Origin: Prevotella heparinolytica
Lineage (GTDB): Bacteria; Bacteroidota; Bacteroidia; Bacteroidales; Bacteroidaceae
Direction of reading: 5' to 3'
DNA: 64,000 bases
Assembly (NCBI RefSeq): GCF_004342845.1
Contig: NZ_SLXB01000002.1
Coordinates: forward strand, 124,001-188,000
The notes below the pieces were generated by a model, which saw nothing but the letters and a program-made list of their open reading frames with translations, did no database searches and was not told the origin of the DNA. Position numbers and translations under genes: made by a program. How positions within the stretch are numbered: position 1 is the stretch's first letter; every line of letters begins with the position of its first letter. Below are positions 20,031-28,770 of this stretch, piece by piece.

Positions 20031-20942
20031 TCACACCTCAAGTGCGCCTATTATGTCTTTTACAGATGTATAATTATGCCTATTTAGATAATCATCGATA
20101 CTCTCTGCAACCTTCACGGTTACTGTGGGATCTATGAAATTTGCCGTACCTATTTGAATAGCAGTGGCACCTGCAAGCATAAACTCCACCGCATCTTTCC
20201 AATTCATAATCCCCCCCATACCTATGACGGGTATTTTTACTGCTTTAGATACTTGCCATACCATGCGTAGAGCAATAGGTTTTACAGCAGCTCCGGACAA
20301 TCCACCGGTCACGGTGGATAGTATAGGGCGCCTGTGTTCCGCATCAATAGCCATTCCTAGGAGGGTATTGATAAGAGAAACACTGTCTGCACCTCCATTT
20401 TCAACGGCACGGGCGATTTCTGTAATATCAGTGACATTGGGCGAAAGTTTCACAATAAGTGTCTTTTTATAAACTGAACGGACGGCCTTTACCACTTCTT
20501 CAGCTCCTTTGGCAGTGACACCAAATGCCATTCCTCCCTGCTTTACATTTGGGCAGGAAATGTTCAATTCTATGGCAGAAATTTTGTCAAGTTCATTAAT
20601 GATTGCAGCAGTTTCAACATAATCTTCGATGGCAGATCCCGAAACATTCACAATCATATTGGTTTGTATGTCTTTAATAGATGGATAAATGTGCTCAACA
20701 AAGTGATGAACGCCCTTATTTTGCAGTCCTACAGCATTTAACATGCCCGAAGGAGTCTCTGCCATACGAGGATATGGATTACCTTCACGTTTGTGAAGGG
20801 TAGTACCCTTTACAATTATACCGCCTATTCGCGCTAATTCAATAAAATCGGCAAATTCCAAACCATAGCCAAATGTTCCGGATGCCGTCATGACCGGATT
20901 CTTCATTTGTAGTTCACCAATATTTACATTTAAATCTGCCAT
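20031..20942 (-). CDS. pyrD: Dihydroorotate dehydrogenase, class 1B catalytic subunit
   Basis: A 303-aa FMN TIM-barrel protein that oxidises dihydroorotate to orotate in pyrimidine synthesis. The FMN/substrate motifs are [10 protein letters not shown] (about 128-137, including the active-site cysteine of class 1 enzymes), KLSPNV and the phosphate-binding IPVIGMGGI. Its start overlaps the end of pyrK by 13 bp, so translation is probably coupled. The pyrK partner shows this is the NAD-linked 1B type rather than the quinone-linked class 2. Confidence 0.96.
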   Translation of the reverse strand: MADLNVNIGELQMKNPVMTASGTFGYGLEFADFIELARIGGIIVKGTTLHKREGNPYPRMAETPSGMLNAVGLQNKGVHHFVEHIYPSIKDIQTNMIVNVSGSAIEDYVETAAIINELDKISAIELNISCPNVKQGGMAFGVTAKGAEEVVKAVRSVYKKTLIVKLSPNVTDITEIARAVENGGADSVSLINTLLGMAIDAEHRRPILSTVTGGLSGAAVKPIALRMVWQVSKAVKIPVIGMGGIMNWKDAVEFMLAGATAIQIGTANFIDPTVTVKVAESIDDYLNRHNYTSVKDIIGALEV

Positions 20943-21706
20943 AATAGTTTGTTTATATTAAAAATAGGACCTTCTTTACATACGCATAAATGCCCCTCGG
21001 TGGTATTTTCCACGCAACATAAGCAGGCGCCTATGCCGCATGCCATCATATTTTCCAAAGACACTTCGCAATTGATTCCTTTACTCTTGGCATATTTTGC
21101 CACAGCTATCATCATGGGTTTTGGGCCACAAGTGTATATTTGTTCAAAATCCACCTTATTTAATATGGAGTGCTGGGTCACGTAGCCTCTTTCTCCATGG
21201 CTACCATCTTCTGTGGTAGTGTATACATCGCCGTACGTGGTAAACTGTTCTAATTGAAGCAGGTCTTTATCGCTTCTGGCACCTAACAAAAAGGTCGGTT
21301 TATGGCCTTTTGCCGCTAGCTGTTGGCCTAAATATAGCATCGGCGCTGTTCCTACGCCTCCGCCTACCAATAGAAGCTTATTTGAAGTCTTCTGAGGCAT
21401 TGTGAAGCTATTTCCTAACGGCAGTATGACATTGATCTTATCGCCAATTTTAGCTTCTCCTAAATGCTTGGTTCCCTCGCCAACGAGTTGAATTAAGAAC
21501 CAGACTTCATTACGCTCTTTGGCTATATAGTTGATAGAGATGGGGCGGCGTAAGAAAGTGGCTGGTGAGCCGTCCACGCGAATCTCGGCAAATTGTCCCG
21601 GCAGCATTTCCGGAAGTAAGGAAGAAGAAGTAAGCTTCAGCAATACATAATTGGCATGTAAGCGAAGGTTCTCTGTCACTGTCAGATCTAAAATGTATTT
21701 TTTCAT
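20930..21706 (-). CDS. pyrK: Dihydroorotate dehydrogenase electron transfer subunit
   Basis: The 258-aa FAD and [2Fe-2S] subunit passes electrons from PyrD to NAD+. The start at 21706 ([13 protein letters not shown]) is preferred over the longer frame to 21751, because a -7 box lies at 21738-21745. The N-terminal FAD-binding barrel contains FLRRPISI, the NAD-binding fold has [15 protein letters not shown], and the cluster cysteines are in CGIGACLCC plus a later C in EGHLCVC. It is the first gene of the pyrK-pyrD operon. Confidence 0.95.
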   Translation of the reverse strand: MKKYILDLTVTENLRLHANYVLLKLTSSSLLPEMLPGQFAEIRVDGSPATFLRRPISINYIAKERNEVWFLIQLVGEGTKHLGEAKIGDKINVILPLGNSFTMPQKTSNKLLLVGGGVGTAPMLYLGQQLAAKGHKPTFLLGARSDKDLLQLEQFTTYGDVYTTTEDGSHGERGYVTQHSILNKVDFEQIYTCGPKPMMIAVAKYAKSKGINCEVSLENMMACGIGACLCCVENTTEGHLCVCKEGPIFNINKLLWQI

Positions 21707-21737
21707 ATCTATAAAAGAGGAGTATTTCTTTCGAATG

Positions 21738-21745
21738 CAAAGATA
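21738..21745 (-). promoter_or_regulatory. pyrK-pyrD -7 box
   Basis: TATCTTTG on the minus strand, 31 bp before the preferred pyrK start. Confidence 0.55.
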
Positions 21746-21800
21746 GCACAAAACAAAATTATCCTTTTAAAAGGTCAGAAGAAACTTCGAGCTGTTTTGC

Positions 21801-22265
21801 TTACTTAATTTCAGGTTTGAAAGTCTCATATGTATTGTCATCGAAGAAAATTCTTATTTCGGTAATTTTTCTAGGAGGCCTTTCTTTATAGATAACTTCT
21901 TGTTTTACAGTTTCTTTATTTACTTTTTGAGGCATTCCTACTGGTGTTTCCTTGTGATTTTCGGATTCAATCGGCCTATCGGACGGATTTTCTCGATTCT
22001 CAGCAAATAATGGATAGTCAAATTGGTTGTCTGCTGATGCATTGGATTCATTGCTCATGCTGCCTTTTCCGGTAAGCAACCAATCCAGACTGATGTCACT
22101 ATATCGTTCATGTAATCGGAGAATTATATCCATGCTTGGATATTTGTTCCGTGGACCTAAGATATGAGAAATGGTAGATTGAGCTACACCTATACTTTCG
22201 GCAAAGGCAACTGCCGTTAGTTTCTCCCGATCCATAACCATCTTGAATCTGTCTTTTATGCTCAT
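21801..22265 (-). CDS. XRE-family helix-turn-helix regulator
   Basis: A 154-aa protein from the start at 22265 (MSIKDRFKMVMDREKLT). The frame runs on upstream to 22367, but a -7 box (TACCTTTG, minus strand, 22309-22316) falls inside that part. Residues about 5-65 form an XRE domain with recognition helix region VAQSTISHILG. The rest is a polar linker and a short conserved-looking tail (ITEIRIFFDDNTYETFKP). It is a DNA-binding regulator of unknown target. ACAATTGT palindromes occur just upstream of its start and twice in the gene-free region behind it, so autoregulation is plausible. It could be phage-derived in origin, but no phage genes are near. Confidence 0.8.
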   Translation of the reverse strand: MSIKDRFKMVMDREKLTAVAFAESIGVAQSTISHILGPRNKYPSMDIILRLHERYSDISLDWLLTGKGSMSNESNASADNQFDYPLFAENRENPSDRPIESENHKETPVGMPQKVNKETVKQEVIYKERPPRKITEIRIFFDDNTYETFKPEIK

Positions 22266-22308
22266 GACATAGCTGTTATTACAATTGTGCTTATTTTTTA
22301 TCTGATTA

Positions 22309-22316
22309 CAAAGGTA
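22309..22316 (-). promoter_or_regulatory. XRE gene -7 box
   Basis: TACCTTTG on the minus strand, 44 bp upstream of the start. The ACAATTGT palindrome at 22281-22288 lies between it and the start codon. Confidence 0.5.
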
Positions 22317-23521
22317 AATAAAATGAATCACAAAAGCAAATTTTCGACTCACGTTGTGAAAGTTCACGAATGAAATGCGAAGCCTCGTGCGTATGACGAA
22401 TGTAAATACTGGCGTGTCAGATTCGTAAATTTACACATATTTTTTTGTTTAACAAATATCGTTATATATCTTATTTCCATATAATTATCATCTATATTAT
22501 CGGCTTTGTGCTGTAGTATTACATTTGTTTGGATGATACTGTACCCCAATTATAACTCATAACTTTATTAGAATTAATTATTTATTTGATTATCAATGTT
22601 TTATTTGGTTTAATTTTGCTGTTTAACTTATGGTAGAACACTTTTGTAAATATAAGATTTACATTATTGAAGCTGTATATCTACAATTGTATTGGCAAAT
22701 TTATATGTATTATTGCGATATTAATATTATGCGTTGATTACAATTGTGTACCCCTCTTATTTCAAAATTGTTATTATATAATTGCAATTTACAACTATAT
22801 AGTTTAATTGAAAAGCGAGTAACTCCTCTTTGTTTGGGAGTACGGACGGACAGAGAGTATACGGGGAATTTTTATATAAAAGACTTGAGTTCGGTATAAA
22901 ATATTAAAGGTAGATCATTCTGCTAAGCTCAGTTAGTTATTCTTCTATTTTGAAAAATATTATCATTTTTATCTTTTAAGGAACCGATAAAAAAGGTAAG
23001 TTATGTTCGTCTTCGTATTGAGGGTGCATTAGTCGTATACTGATGTAGGATCAGTCGTATACTGAAGGTACATCAGTCGTATACTGATCTTACCCCTCTC
23101 AGAAGTACTTCCTGCAGGGGTATATCTGCCTTCGAACTCGTTACTGAAAGTGAATTCTAAAAAGTAAGCGATTATTACATCCTTGTGTTTTTGCAATCAA
23201 TATTCAATACATTTGCCTCTTTAAAAGACAAATGAGAAAAAGAGTTTATTATATAGAAACCGGTGCATAGTAGGAATTTTACTCTTTGTGAAAAGCTTAT
23301 GAATTGCAGAATCCTTGCTATATTTATGTATAAGGGCACTGTTTGGTCTGAATAAAAGATTCTCAGAGATTTAAATTTATCATATATATTTGAATTACAG
23401 GCTATTATTGCTATTTTTTAGATATGTAAAAAGGATGCTAATAGAGAAAATGGAAAGGATATGGAGAAGATGGAATAATAGAAGCTGTTTCTGTATTTTT
23501 ATGATTTTGAGCAAGCTTGAA
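22317..23521. other. AT-rich 1.2-kb region without a credible gene
   Basis: No ORF on either strand looks coding; the longest (61 aa, minus, 22364-22549) has no family features. Contents seen: two ACAATTGT palindromes (22683-22690, 22740-22747), the 22-bp array at 23031-23090, and a nested hairpin at 23091-23122 (outer TACCCCT/AGGGGTA around AGAAGTACTTCCT). A possible -7 box TACATTTG also occurs at 23208-23215 on the plus strand. It could be a decayed insertion, an RNA locus or a regulatory tract. Confidence 0.6.
23031..23090. repeat. 22-bp tandem array with AGTCGTATACTGA cores, 3 units
   Basis: The identical 13-bp core AGTCGTATACTGA starts at 23031, 23053 and 23075. In the second and third units a C precedes it, giving the inverted repeat TCAGT-CGTAT-ACTGA; the 9-bp linkers differ. 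Confidence 0.88.
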
Positions 23522-24541
23522 TTAATGTAGGATCTTAAAAACTAATTCCCGAAGAATATCTCCGTCGCTTAGAGAAGCATTTTTTACGCCTTTGGATTTC
23601 GCATCGGCATATCGAATCTCCCCGATTATTTGCATGGTCTTTACTCCACTGTAACGACGCATTGCTGTTAGATATTCACGAGATTGCCAGGGAGTTTTCA
23701 ATCCGATGAAGCCGGCTATTCCTCGCTCTGACTTTTCCGGAGCATAATAGGCCAACATGAGGTTGGAGAAGAAACCAAAAAGTAAAGATAAAGTCATTTG
23801 AATCGGATTGGTCTTGGGATTTTCTTCAAAATATTTTACTATTCTATTGGCCTTTAGTATGTCTTTCTCTACTATGGCACTGCGAAGTTCGAAATTATTA
23901 TAATCTTTACTGATTCCGATATTACGCTCTATCTGTTCAGGAGTGACCCGTGTCTGATTTTTTGGAAGAGTTATTATTAGTTTTTCCAGTTCTCCGGTAA
24001 GGCGGCTAAGGTCGGTTCCAACAAAATCGGCAAGCATGGAGGTAGCTTTAGGTTCGAGATCTACTCCTTTGCTTTTCATATATGAGGTGATAAATGCAGG
24101 TAGTTGAGCCTCTTTGACCTTTTTTGATTCAAATAAAATGCCAACTTTTTCTATTTCGGCAGTCAGTTTCTTCCTTCTATCCAGTGCACCATGTTTATGG
24201 CACATGACCAGAATAGTAGAGTTTAATGGCTTCTGCAAGTAGTATGAAAGCTCCTCCATGTTACGGATGGCCTGTGCCTCTTTTACAACTACAACCTGCC
24301 TTTCGGACATCATTGGATACCGCTTAGCCGCATTGATGACCGTGGCAATATCTACGTCTGCTCCATAAACAATGCTCAGATTAAATTCTTTTTCGGTTTC
24401 TGTGAGAACATTGTCTATGATATAATCAGAGATAAGGTCTATATAATATGCTTCCTCACCCATTAGATAATAGATGGGGCGATATTGTCCGGCTCTTAAT
24501 TCTTTTAAAATATCATCACAGGTTGTTTCTTGCTTTGCCAT
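23522..24541 (-). CDS. holA: DNA polymerase III subunit delta
   Basis: A 339-aa clamp-loader delta subunit that opens the beta sliding clamp. The start at 24541 (MAKQETTCDDILKEL) is preferred to 24565. The N-terminal stretch PIYYLMGEEAYYIDLISDYI is the conserved delta opening (YLLxGxExxLI). It is followed by VVVKEAQAI and the LARLTGELEKL-type segment DLSRLTGELEKLI, and a helical C-terminal collar domain. Family length is about 330-345. It lies 47 bp downstream of the AMP nucleosidase gene on the same strand. Confidence 0.88.
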   Translation of the reverse strand: MAKQETTCDDILKELRAGQYRPIYYLMGEEAYYIDLISDYIIDNVLTETEKEFNLSIVYGADVDIATVINAAKRYPMMSERQVVVVKEAQAIRNMEELSYYLQKPLNSTILVMCHKHGALDRRKKLTAEIEKVGILFESKKVKEAQLPAFITSYMKSKGVDLEPKATSMLADFVGTDLSRLTGELEKLIITLPKNQTRVTPEQIERNIGISKDYNNFELRSAIVEKDILKANRIVKYFEENPKTNPIQMTLSLLFGFFSNLMLAYYAPEKSERGIAGFIGLKTPWQSREYLTAMRRYSGVKTMQIIGEIRYADAKSKGVKNASLSDGDILRELVFKILH

Positions 24542-24588
24542 ATATAGGGGGGGATACTCCACCAAGAGAGGTGATTATTTTTTGGGGG

Positions 24589-25365
24589 TTACCAATCAAA
24601 TTTCAGGTGCTTCACTGTTTTCTTTTCATCAAGAATCATACGCAGGGAGGCAATACCTATTTCAACGTGCTCGGTAACATAATTTTGAGTTACCATGCTG
24701 TCGCTTTTATCGGTTTTCACTCCTTCGGGAATCATGGGCTGATCGGATACCAATAAAAGGGCTCCGGTAGGAATGTGATTGGCAAAACCACAGCTGAACA
24801 AGGTTGCTGTCTCCATATCAACGGCCATGGCACGGGTTTTCTTGAGGTATTTTTTAAAGTCCTCGTCATGCTCCCATATTCTGCGGTTGGTCGTGTAGAC
24901 AGTGCCCGTCCAATAGTCGCGGGCATAATCGCGAATAGCCGAAGAAACGGCACGCTGTAGCATAAATGCCGGCAATGAGGGAACCTCGGGGGGGAAATAG
25001 TCATTCGAAGTTCCTTCGCCCCGGATGGCAGCGATGGGAAGGATCAAGTCCCCTATTCTATTTTTCTTATCTATACCTCCGCATTTACCAAGAAACAGAC
25101 ATGCTTTGGGATGAATGGCGCTTAATAAATCCATGATAATGGCTGCATTAGGGCTGCCCATTCCAAAGTTGATGATCGTCATTCCTTCGGCACTGGCAGA
25201 TATCATATTGGCATCTTTGCCTAGAATAGGAACATTGAATTTCTCTGCAAAGATCTCCACGTATTTATTGAAATTGGTCAACAAGATGTACTCTCCAAAA
25301 TCCTCTAACGCACGTTTGGTATAGCGAGGGAGCCAGTTAGCTACTATTTCTTGCTTTGTTTTCAT
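24589..25365 (-). CDS. amn: AMP nucleosidase, short Bacteroidota form
   Basis: A 258-aa PNP/UDP phosphorylase-fold enzyme. The family splits AMP into adenine and ribose 5-phosphate, or acts on related nucleosides. Signature stretches are INFGMGSPNAAI, FLGKCGGI and, for base/ribose binding, AVDMETATLF (the ExMExA motif). It lacks the extra N-terminal domain of the roughly 480-aa E. coli Amn, so the exact substrate is less certain. A -7 box TATTTTTG (minus, 25425-25418) lies 52 bp upstream. It heads a probable amn-holA operon and is divergent from the HsdR-N gene. Confidence 0.85.
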   Translation of the reverse strand: MKTKQEIVANWLPRYTKRALEDFGEYILLTNFNKYVEIFAEKFNVPILGKDANMISASAEGMTIINFGMGSPNAAIIMDLLSAIHPKACLFLGKCGGIDKKNRIGDLILPIAAIRGEGTSNDYFPPEVPSLPAFMLQRAVSSAIRDYARDYWTGTVYTTNRRIWEHDEDFKKYLKKTRAMAVDMETATLFSCGFANHIPTGALLLVSDQPMIPEGVKTDKSDSMVTQNYVTEHVEIGIASLRMILDEKKTVKHLKFDW

Positions 25366-25417
25366 AAGATTTTATTAAATTTGTTCCCAAACAATGAGGA
25401 ACGGGTTGTTTAACCCA

Positions 25418-25425
25418 CAAAAATA
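25418..25425 (-). promoter_or_regulatory. amn -7 box
   Basis: TATTTTTG on the minus strand in the divergent gap between amn and the HsdR-N gene. Confidence 0.45.
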
Positions 25426-25493
25426 CAATAAAAAAGTAGATTAGAAAATTAAAATTAGATGAAACAACAATTACCGGTGTTCTCTTTTTAAAT

Positions 25494-25943
25494 ATGATGG
25501 TACTGAACTTGCCTCCTTTTGATATAAAAATAGCCGTTAAAGATGGAAAGAATACGGTTTTTGATGTGATACGCCGTCGGTATGTCGCTCTAACTCCCGA
25601 AGAATGGGTGCGCCAGCATTTTGTCCATTTTTTGTTGGAGCATAAGGGGTATCCGCAGGCGCTTATGGCAAACGAGGTACAGGTGCAACTGAATGGAACT
25701 AAAAAACGCTGTGACACCGTGCTTTACAGAAGAGACCTCACGGCCCGTATGATCGTGGAATATAAAGCTCCCGATATTGCCATTACGCAGAAAGTGTTCG
25801 ATCAGATTACACGGTATAATATAGTATTGAAAGTTGATTACCTGATAGTGACGAATGGGCTTCAGCACTATTGTTGTCGTATGGATTATGAACGTGGTAG
25901 TTATAACTTCCTGCAAGATATCCCCGATTATCAATCACTATGA
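25494..25943 (+). CDS. Stand-alone HsdR N-terminal-like nuclease-fold protein
   Basis: A 149-aa protein consisting of little more than the domain found at the N-terminus of type I restriction R subunits (HSDR_N_2). The segment RCDTVLYRR...MIVEYKAPD holds the D-x(n)-ExK pattern of PD-(D/E)xK nucleases (roughly Asp80, Glu95, Lys97). There is no helicase part and no HsdM or HsdS gene nearby, so it is not a restriction enzyme in the usual sense. A housekeeping nucleic-acid role is possible given the neighbouring replication and nucleotide genes, but that is inference. No clear promoter was found; the start ATGATG at 25494 is the only good one. Confidence 0.75.
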   Translation: MMVLNLPPFDIKIAVKDGKNTVFDVIRRRYVALTPEEWVRQHFVHFLLEHKGYPQALMANEVQVQLNGTKKRCDTVLYRRDLTARMIVEYKAPDIAITQKVFDQITRYNIVLKVDYLIVTNGLQHYCCRMDYERGSYNFLQDIPDYQSL

Positions 25944-25991
25944 ATCAAAAAGCAAAGAGTTCATGAGAAACGCCGGTGCTACTCCATAACG

Positions 25992-27254
25992 TTAATAAGT
26001 CAGGCGGATTCCTGCGTGTAGTGTAAAGTTACAAGGATTTTCTTTTCTTATGGTTTGTATCATAGAACCATCATCGAAGAAATAAGATATTCCCGGTTCC
26101 ACATACAAACCAATTCTTCTGTTTACATTGTATTGCGCTCCCACGGCACCCGTCACAGATAGCTGTAAAGGCTCTACCGTTTCATTTTCACTTCCAATCT
26201 TGCCATAAACACACTTTTCTACACTGCCACCGGCTGAAATATATGCAGTGAAGTGCTTACTATTGACAAAGCTCCAGTTGGCTCGTATCGGGATGCCGAT
26301 ATAATGTAGCTTCTGCTTCAATTTATCCAAGCTTCCCTCGAAGGTTACGTCGGAAGAAAGATATGTATAAGTCACACCGCTTTCTACCGAAAAACCTTTG
26401 TAAAGTTCTTTCCTGACCGAAATGCCCAAACTAAGCGGTTGTTTGTGGTCAATGGATACTATGTTTCTTGCATTGTGCTGCAAGTAAGGCATTCCGTCCT
26501 TAAATATCAGACTTTGTCCTTTGGGAATAGCGAGCACATTAGTGGCAGTGAATGATAAGGCCATTCTGTCTGCATTAATGACATTGTGTGGATGAACCTG
26601 CATATAGTCTCTGCTATTTACCGAATTGTTTAGGGAGAGCCCTCCGGTATATAATCCTACTGCCCATCCTTTATTGCTTCTGCGCGATGCGGACTTTTTA
26701 TCGGGCTGAATATGCATCTTATCTTTGCCTGACGGATGATAGCGTTCCGCTTTTTCTTCTTTTATCCTCGATTCGGGCATTTGCCCGTCGCTTATAGGGG
26801 TGTTATTTCTTTCAAAGGATACAGTTTCTTCTCTTTCTTTGCTATCGATTGAGTTTTTTATTTGTTGTGCCGATATGGCCGATTGCTCTGTTTGCTTCAT
26901 CGTCATCAGGTTTTTAGCCATCCGATAAGCGGGTGTTGATGAACCGGTTTGAGTTGCAGGTTTTGTTTGTTTGGGCAAGAAATCAGGCCTGAAGGCTAAA
27001 ATCGGTGTCGATGTCTGCCGTATCTCCTCTCCCACAGAACTTCTCAACAGCCATAAACTGATAGAAGAAACCGTCAACAGTAATGCTGCCGCGGCTACCA
27101 TAATCCAACGATGAACAAGAAACATCTTCTTCATTGGCGAACCGCTGTAGGCAGACAATTCTTTTTCCAACCGTTCCCACCCGGAAGCAGGCAGAGGCTC
27201 GGAATAATCATCCAGCCTGTCTTTTATCTTTTTTATCCATAAATCATCTTCCAT
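25992..27254 (-). CDS. Sigma-partner membrane protein with C-terminal beta-barrel-like domain
   Basis: A 420-aa protein starting 11 bp after the ECF sigma gene. The N-terminus (DLWIKKIKDRLDDYSEPLPASGWERLEKEL) is the short motif often found in proteins paired with Bacteroides ECF sigma factors. One membrane helix follows (about 47-70, WIMVAAAALLLTVSSISLWL). A polar low-complexity linker (about 90-200) leads to a beta-rich domain resembling a small outer-membrane barrel (VRKELYKGFSVESGVTYTYL ... VEPGISYFFDDG ... AGIRLTY). A plausible reading is an anti-sigma-type anchor in the inner membrane with a periplasm-spanning linker. The joining of an inner-membrane helix to a barrel-like domain is odd. 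No FecR domain is present. Confidence 0.65.
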   Translation of the reverse strand: MEDDLWIKKIKDRLDDYSEPLPASGWERLEKELSAYSGSPMKKMFLVHRWIMVAAAALLLTVSSISLWLLRSSVGEEIRQTSTPILAFRPDFLPKQTKPATQTGSSTPAYRMAKNLMTMKQTEQSAISAQQIKNSIDSKEREETVSFERNNTPISDGQMPESRIKEEKAERYHPSGKDKMHIQPDKKSASRRSNKGWAVGLYTGGLSLNNSVNSRDYMQVHPHNVINADRMALSFTATNVLAIPKGQSLIFKDGMPYLQHNARNIVSIDHKQPLSLGISVRKELYKGFSVESGVTYTYLSSDVTFEGSLDKLKQKLHYIGIPIRANWSFVNSKHFTAYISAGGSVEKCVYGKIGSENETVEPLQLSVTGAVGAQYNVNRRIGLYVEPGISYFFDDGSMIQTIRKENPCNFTLHAGIRLTY

Positions 27255-27265
27255 ATCTTTTTCCT

Positions 27266-27814
27266 TTATTTATTCGTTTTTATCCATTCGCGTACCTTGG
27301 TTGCCAAAGATGCTTTTGCACGGGCCAACTGCGAAGCAGAAGACTTTTCGTTAATACCCAAAAGCCGGGCTATCTCCTTATGAGACATTTCTTCAAAAAT
27401 ATATAGATTAAATACGGTGCGATAACCTGCAGGCAGCTCACTGATAAATTGCATCAATACTTTCTGAGGAATGGTATCTATTGATGAACTCTCCGGCTCT
27501 TCGTAAACCTCCGGAATATTTTCTAAGGCCGATGCCTGATTCATCACATCGTTTTTCCTTAGATATTGTAATACCGTATTTATCATAATACGCTCCATCC
27601 ATGCTCTCAGAGAACCTTGTCCCCTATAGGAAAACTTGTCAAAAGAGTTGAATATTTTCAGAAAGCCGTCATGCATCAAATCTCTGGCTGTCTCTCGGTT
27701 GCCTGTATAACGAAGGCATATACTGAGCATACGTCCCGCAAACAACTCATAGAGCTCTTTGCGGGCAGCATTCTCTCCTAGCCTACACCGTTCTGCCAGT
27801 TCTTTTTCTTCCAT
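27266..27814 (-). CDS. ECF RNA polymerase sigma factor
   Basis: A 182-aa sigma-70 family factor. Region 2 (LYELFAGRMLSICLRYTGNRETARDLMHDGFLKIF) binds core polymerase and the -10-type element; region 4 (LPAGYRTVFNLYIFEEMSHKEIARLLGINEKSSASQLARAK) is a helix-turn-helix for the -35-type element. It is the first gene of an operon with the membrane protein that probably controls it. A -7 box TATTTTTG (minus, 27866-27859) lies upstream. The regulon cannot be read from the sequence; the divergent NigD-like gene is a candidate target. Confidence 0.92.
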   Translation of the reverse strand: MEEKELAERCRLGENAARKELYELFAGRMLSICLRYTGNRETARDLMHDGFLKIFNSFDKFSYRGQGSLRAWMERIMINTVLQYLRKNDVMNQASALENIPEVYEEPESSSIDTIPQKVLMQFISELPAGYRTVFNLYIFEEMSHKEIARLLGINEKSSASQLARAKASLATKVREWIKTNK

Positions 27815-27858
27815 TACATTTTCTTCAACACGTGTTTGTTCTGTAAATGATGTTGGTA

Positions 27859-27866
27859 CAAAAATA
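27859..27866 (-). promoter_or_regulatory. -7 box of the ECF sigma operon
   Basis: TATTTTTG on the minus strand, 45 bp before the sigma start. Confidence 0.45.
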
Positions 27867-27974
27867 CTGCATATAGTAGAGAAAAAAACGTGTGTTTTAT
27901 TTCTTTTAACAGAACCTTGTGCAGTATTCTACTTTAGAAAGTGTTTCTTATGAAGAATAAAAATAAACTTATTT

Positions 27975-28691
27975 ATGAAGGAAAAGCACAAAAAAATAAT
28001 GGCGGCATGGATGCTCTTGTTTCTTTTTATCCCTGCCTTACAGTCTTGTATGAACGATTCGGATATGACTGACCAACATAATTTGGGCAACGATGGAGGT
28101 GCTTCTTTATTGGCCATCGGTACAGTGAAGGTAATTGAGGGAAAAGAATACTATTTTGCATTGGATGAAGGGAGCAAACTCTATCCGGGAGATACAACCT
28201 ATATCCATAACTATGTTATTGTGGATGGACAACGAGCTTTTGTGAACTTCAGCAAGTTGAGTGAAACCATAAAAGGATATCATTACAACGGAAAGATTCA
28301 TCGCATTGAGAATATCCTGACCAAGGATATTTATTTCATGCCTGCTGCGAAAGCTGACAGTATTGGCGACGATCGTATCAATATTACAGATTTATGGATT
28401 GCGGGGAATTATCTGAATATCAAATATCAGTTTTATCGTAGTAACCACGCGAATAAGCACATGCTGAGTTTGATTGTCAACGAAGTTTCTACCGATGAAA
28501 AAGAAAAGTCGGATTACGTTAATGTTGAATTTCGCCATAATGCGTACAAGGATAATCAACAGATTTTGGCCAGCGGATTAGTTTCTTTCAAGTTAGACAA
28601 AATATCCGGTTTACTAAAAGGCAAGAAAGGACTGAATATCCGAATAAACAGTCTGTATGATGGCGAGCGTTTCAGGACTATAAACTATTAG
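27975..28691 (+). CDS. NigD-like lipoprotein
   Basis: A 238-aa exported lipoprotein (lipobox LQSC at about 22-25). After a polar stretch the beta-rich sequence GTVKVIEGKEYYFALDEGSKLYPGD and the C-terminal part (NHANKHMLSLIVNEV, VNVEFRHNAYKD) fit the NigD-like family of Bacteroides. This family was named after a bacteriocin-region gene, but its molecular function is unknown. It is divergent from the ECF sigma operon and ends in a strong terminator. A weak promoter TACTTTAG lies just upstream, around 27930. Confidence 0.8.
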   Translation: MKEKHKKIMAAWMLLFLFIPALQSCMNDSDMTDQHNLGNDGGASLLAIGTVKVIEGKEYYFALDEGSKLYPGDTTYIHNYVIVDGQRAFVNFSKLSETIKGYHYNGKIHRIENILTKDIYFMPAAKADSIGDDRINITDLWIAGNYLNIKYQFYRSNHANKHMLSLIVNEVSTDEKEKSDYVNVEFRHNAYKDNQQILASGLVSFKLDKISGLLKGKKGLNIRINSLYDGERFRTINY

Positions 28692-28733
28692 TTCAATGTC
28701 TTTCCTTGTTCAGTCTTTGAGTTGGACTGTGTG

Positions 28734-28765
28734 TGAGTTCATCCACAAAAAAGGGAATGAACTCA
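28734..28765. terminator. Terminator after the NigD-like gene
   Basis: A perfect 9-bp stem TGAGTTCAT/ATGAACTCA followed by TTTCTTT; it sits in a convergent gap and may also end the yeiH transcript. Confidence 0.8.
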
Positions 28766-28770
28766 TTTCT

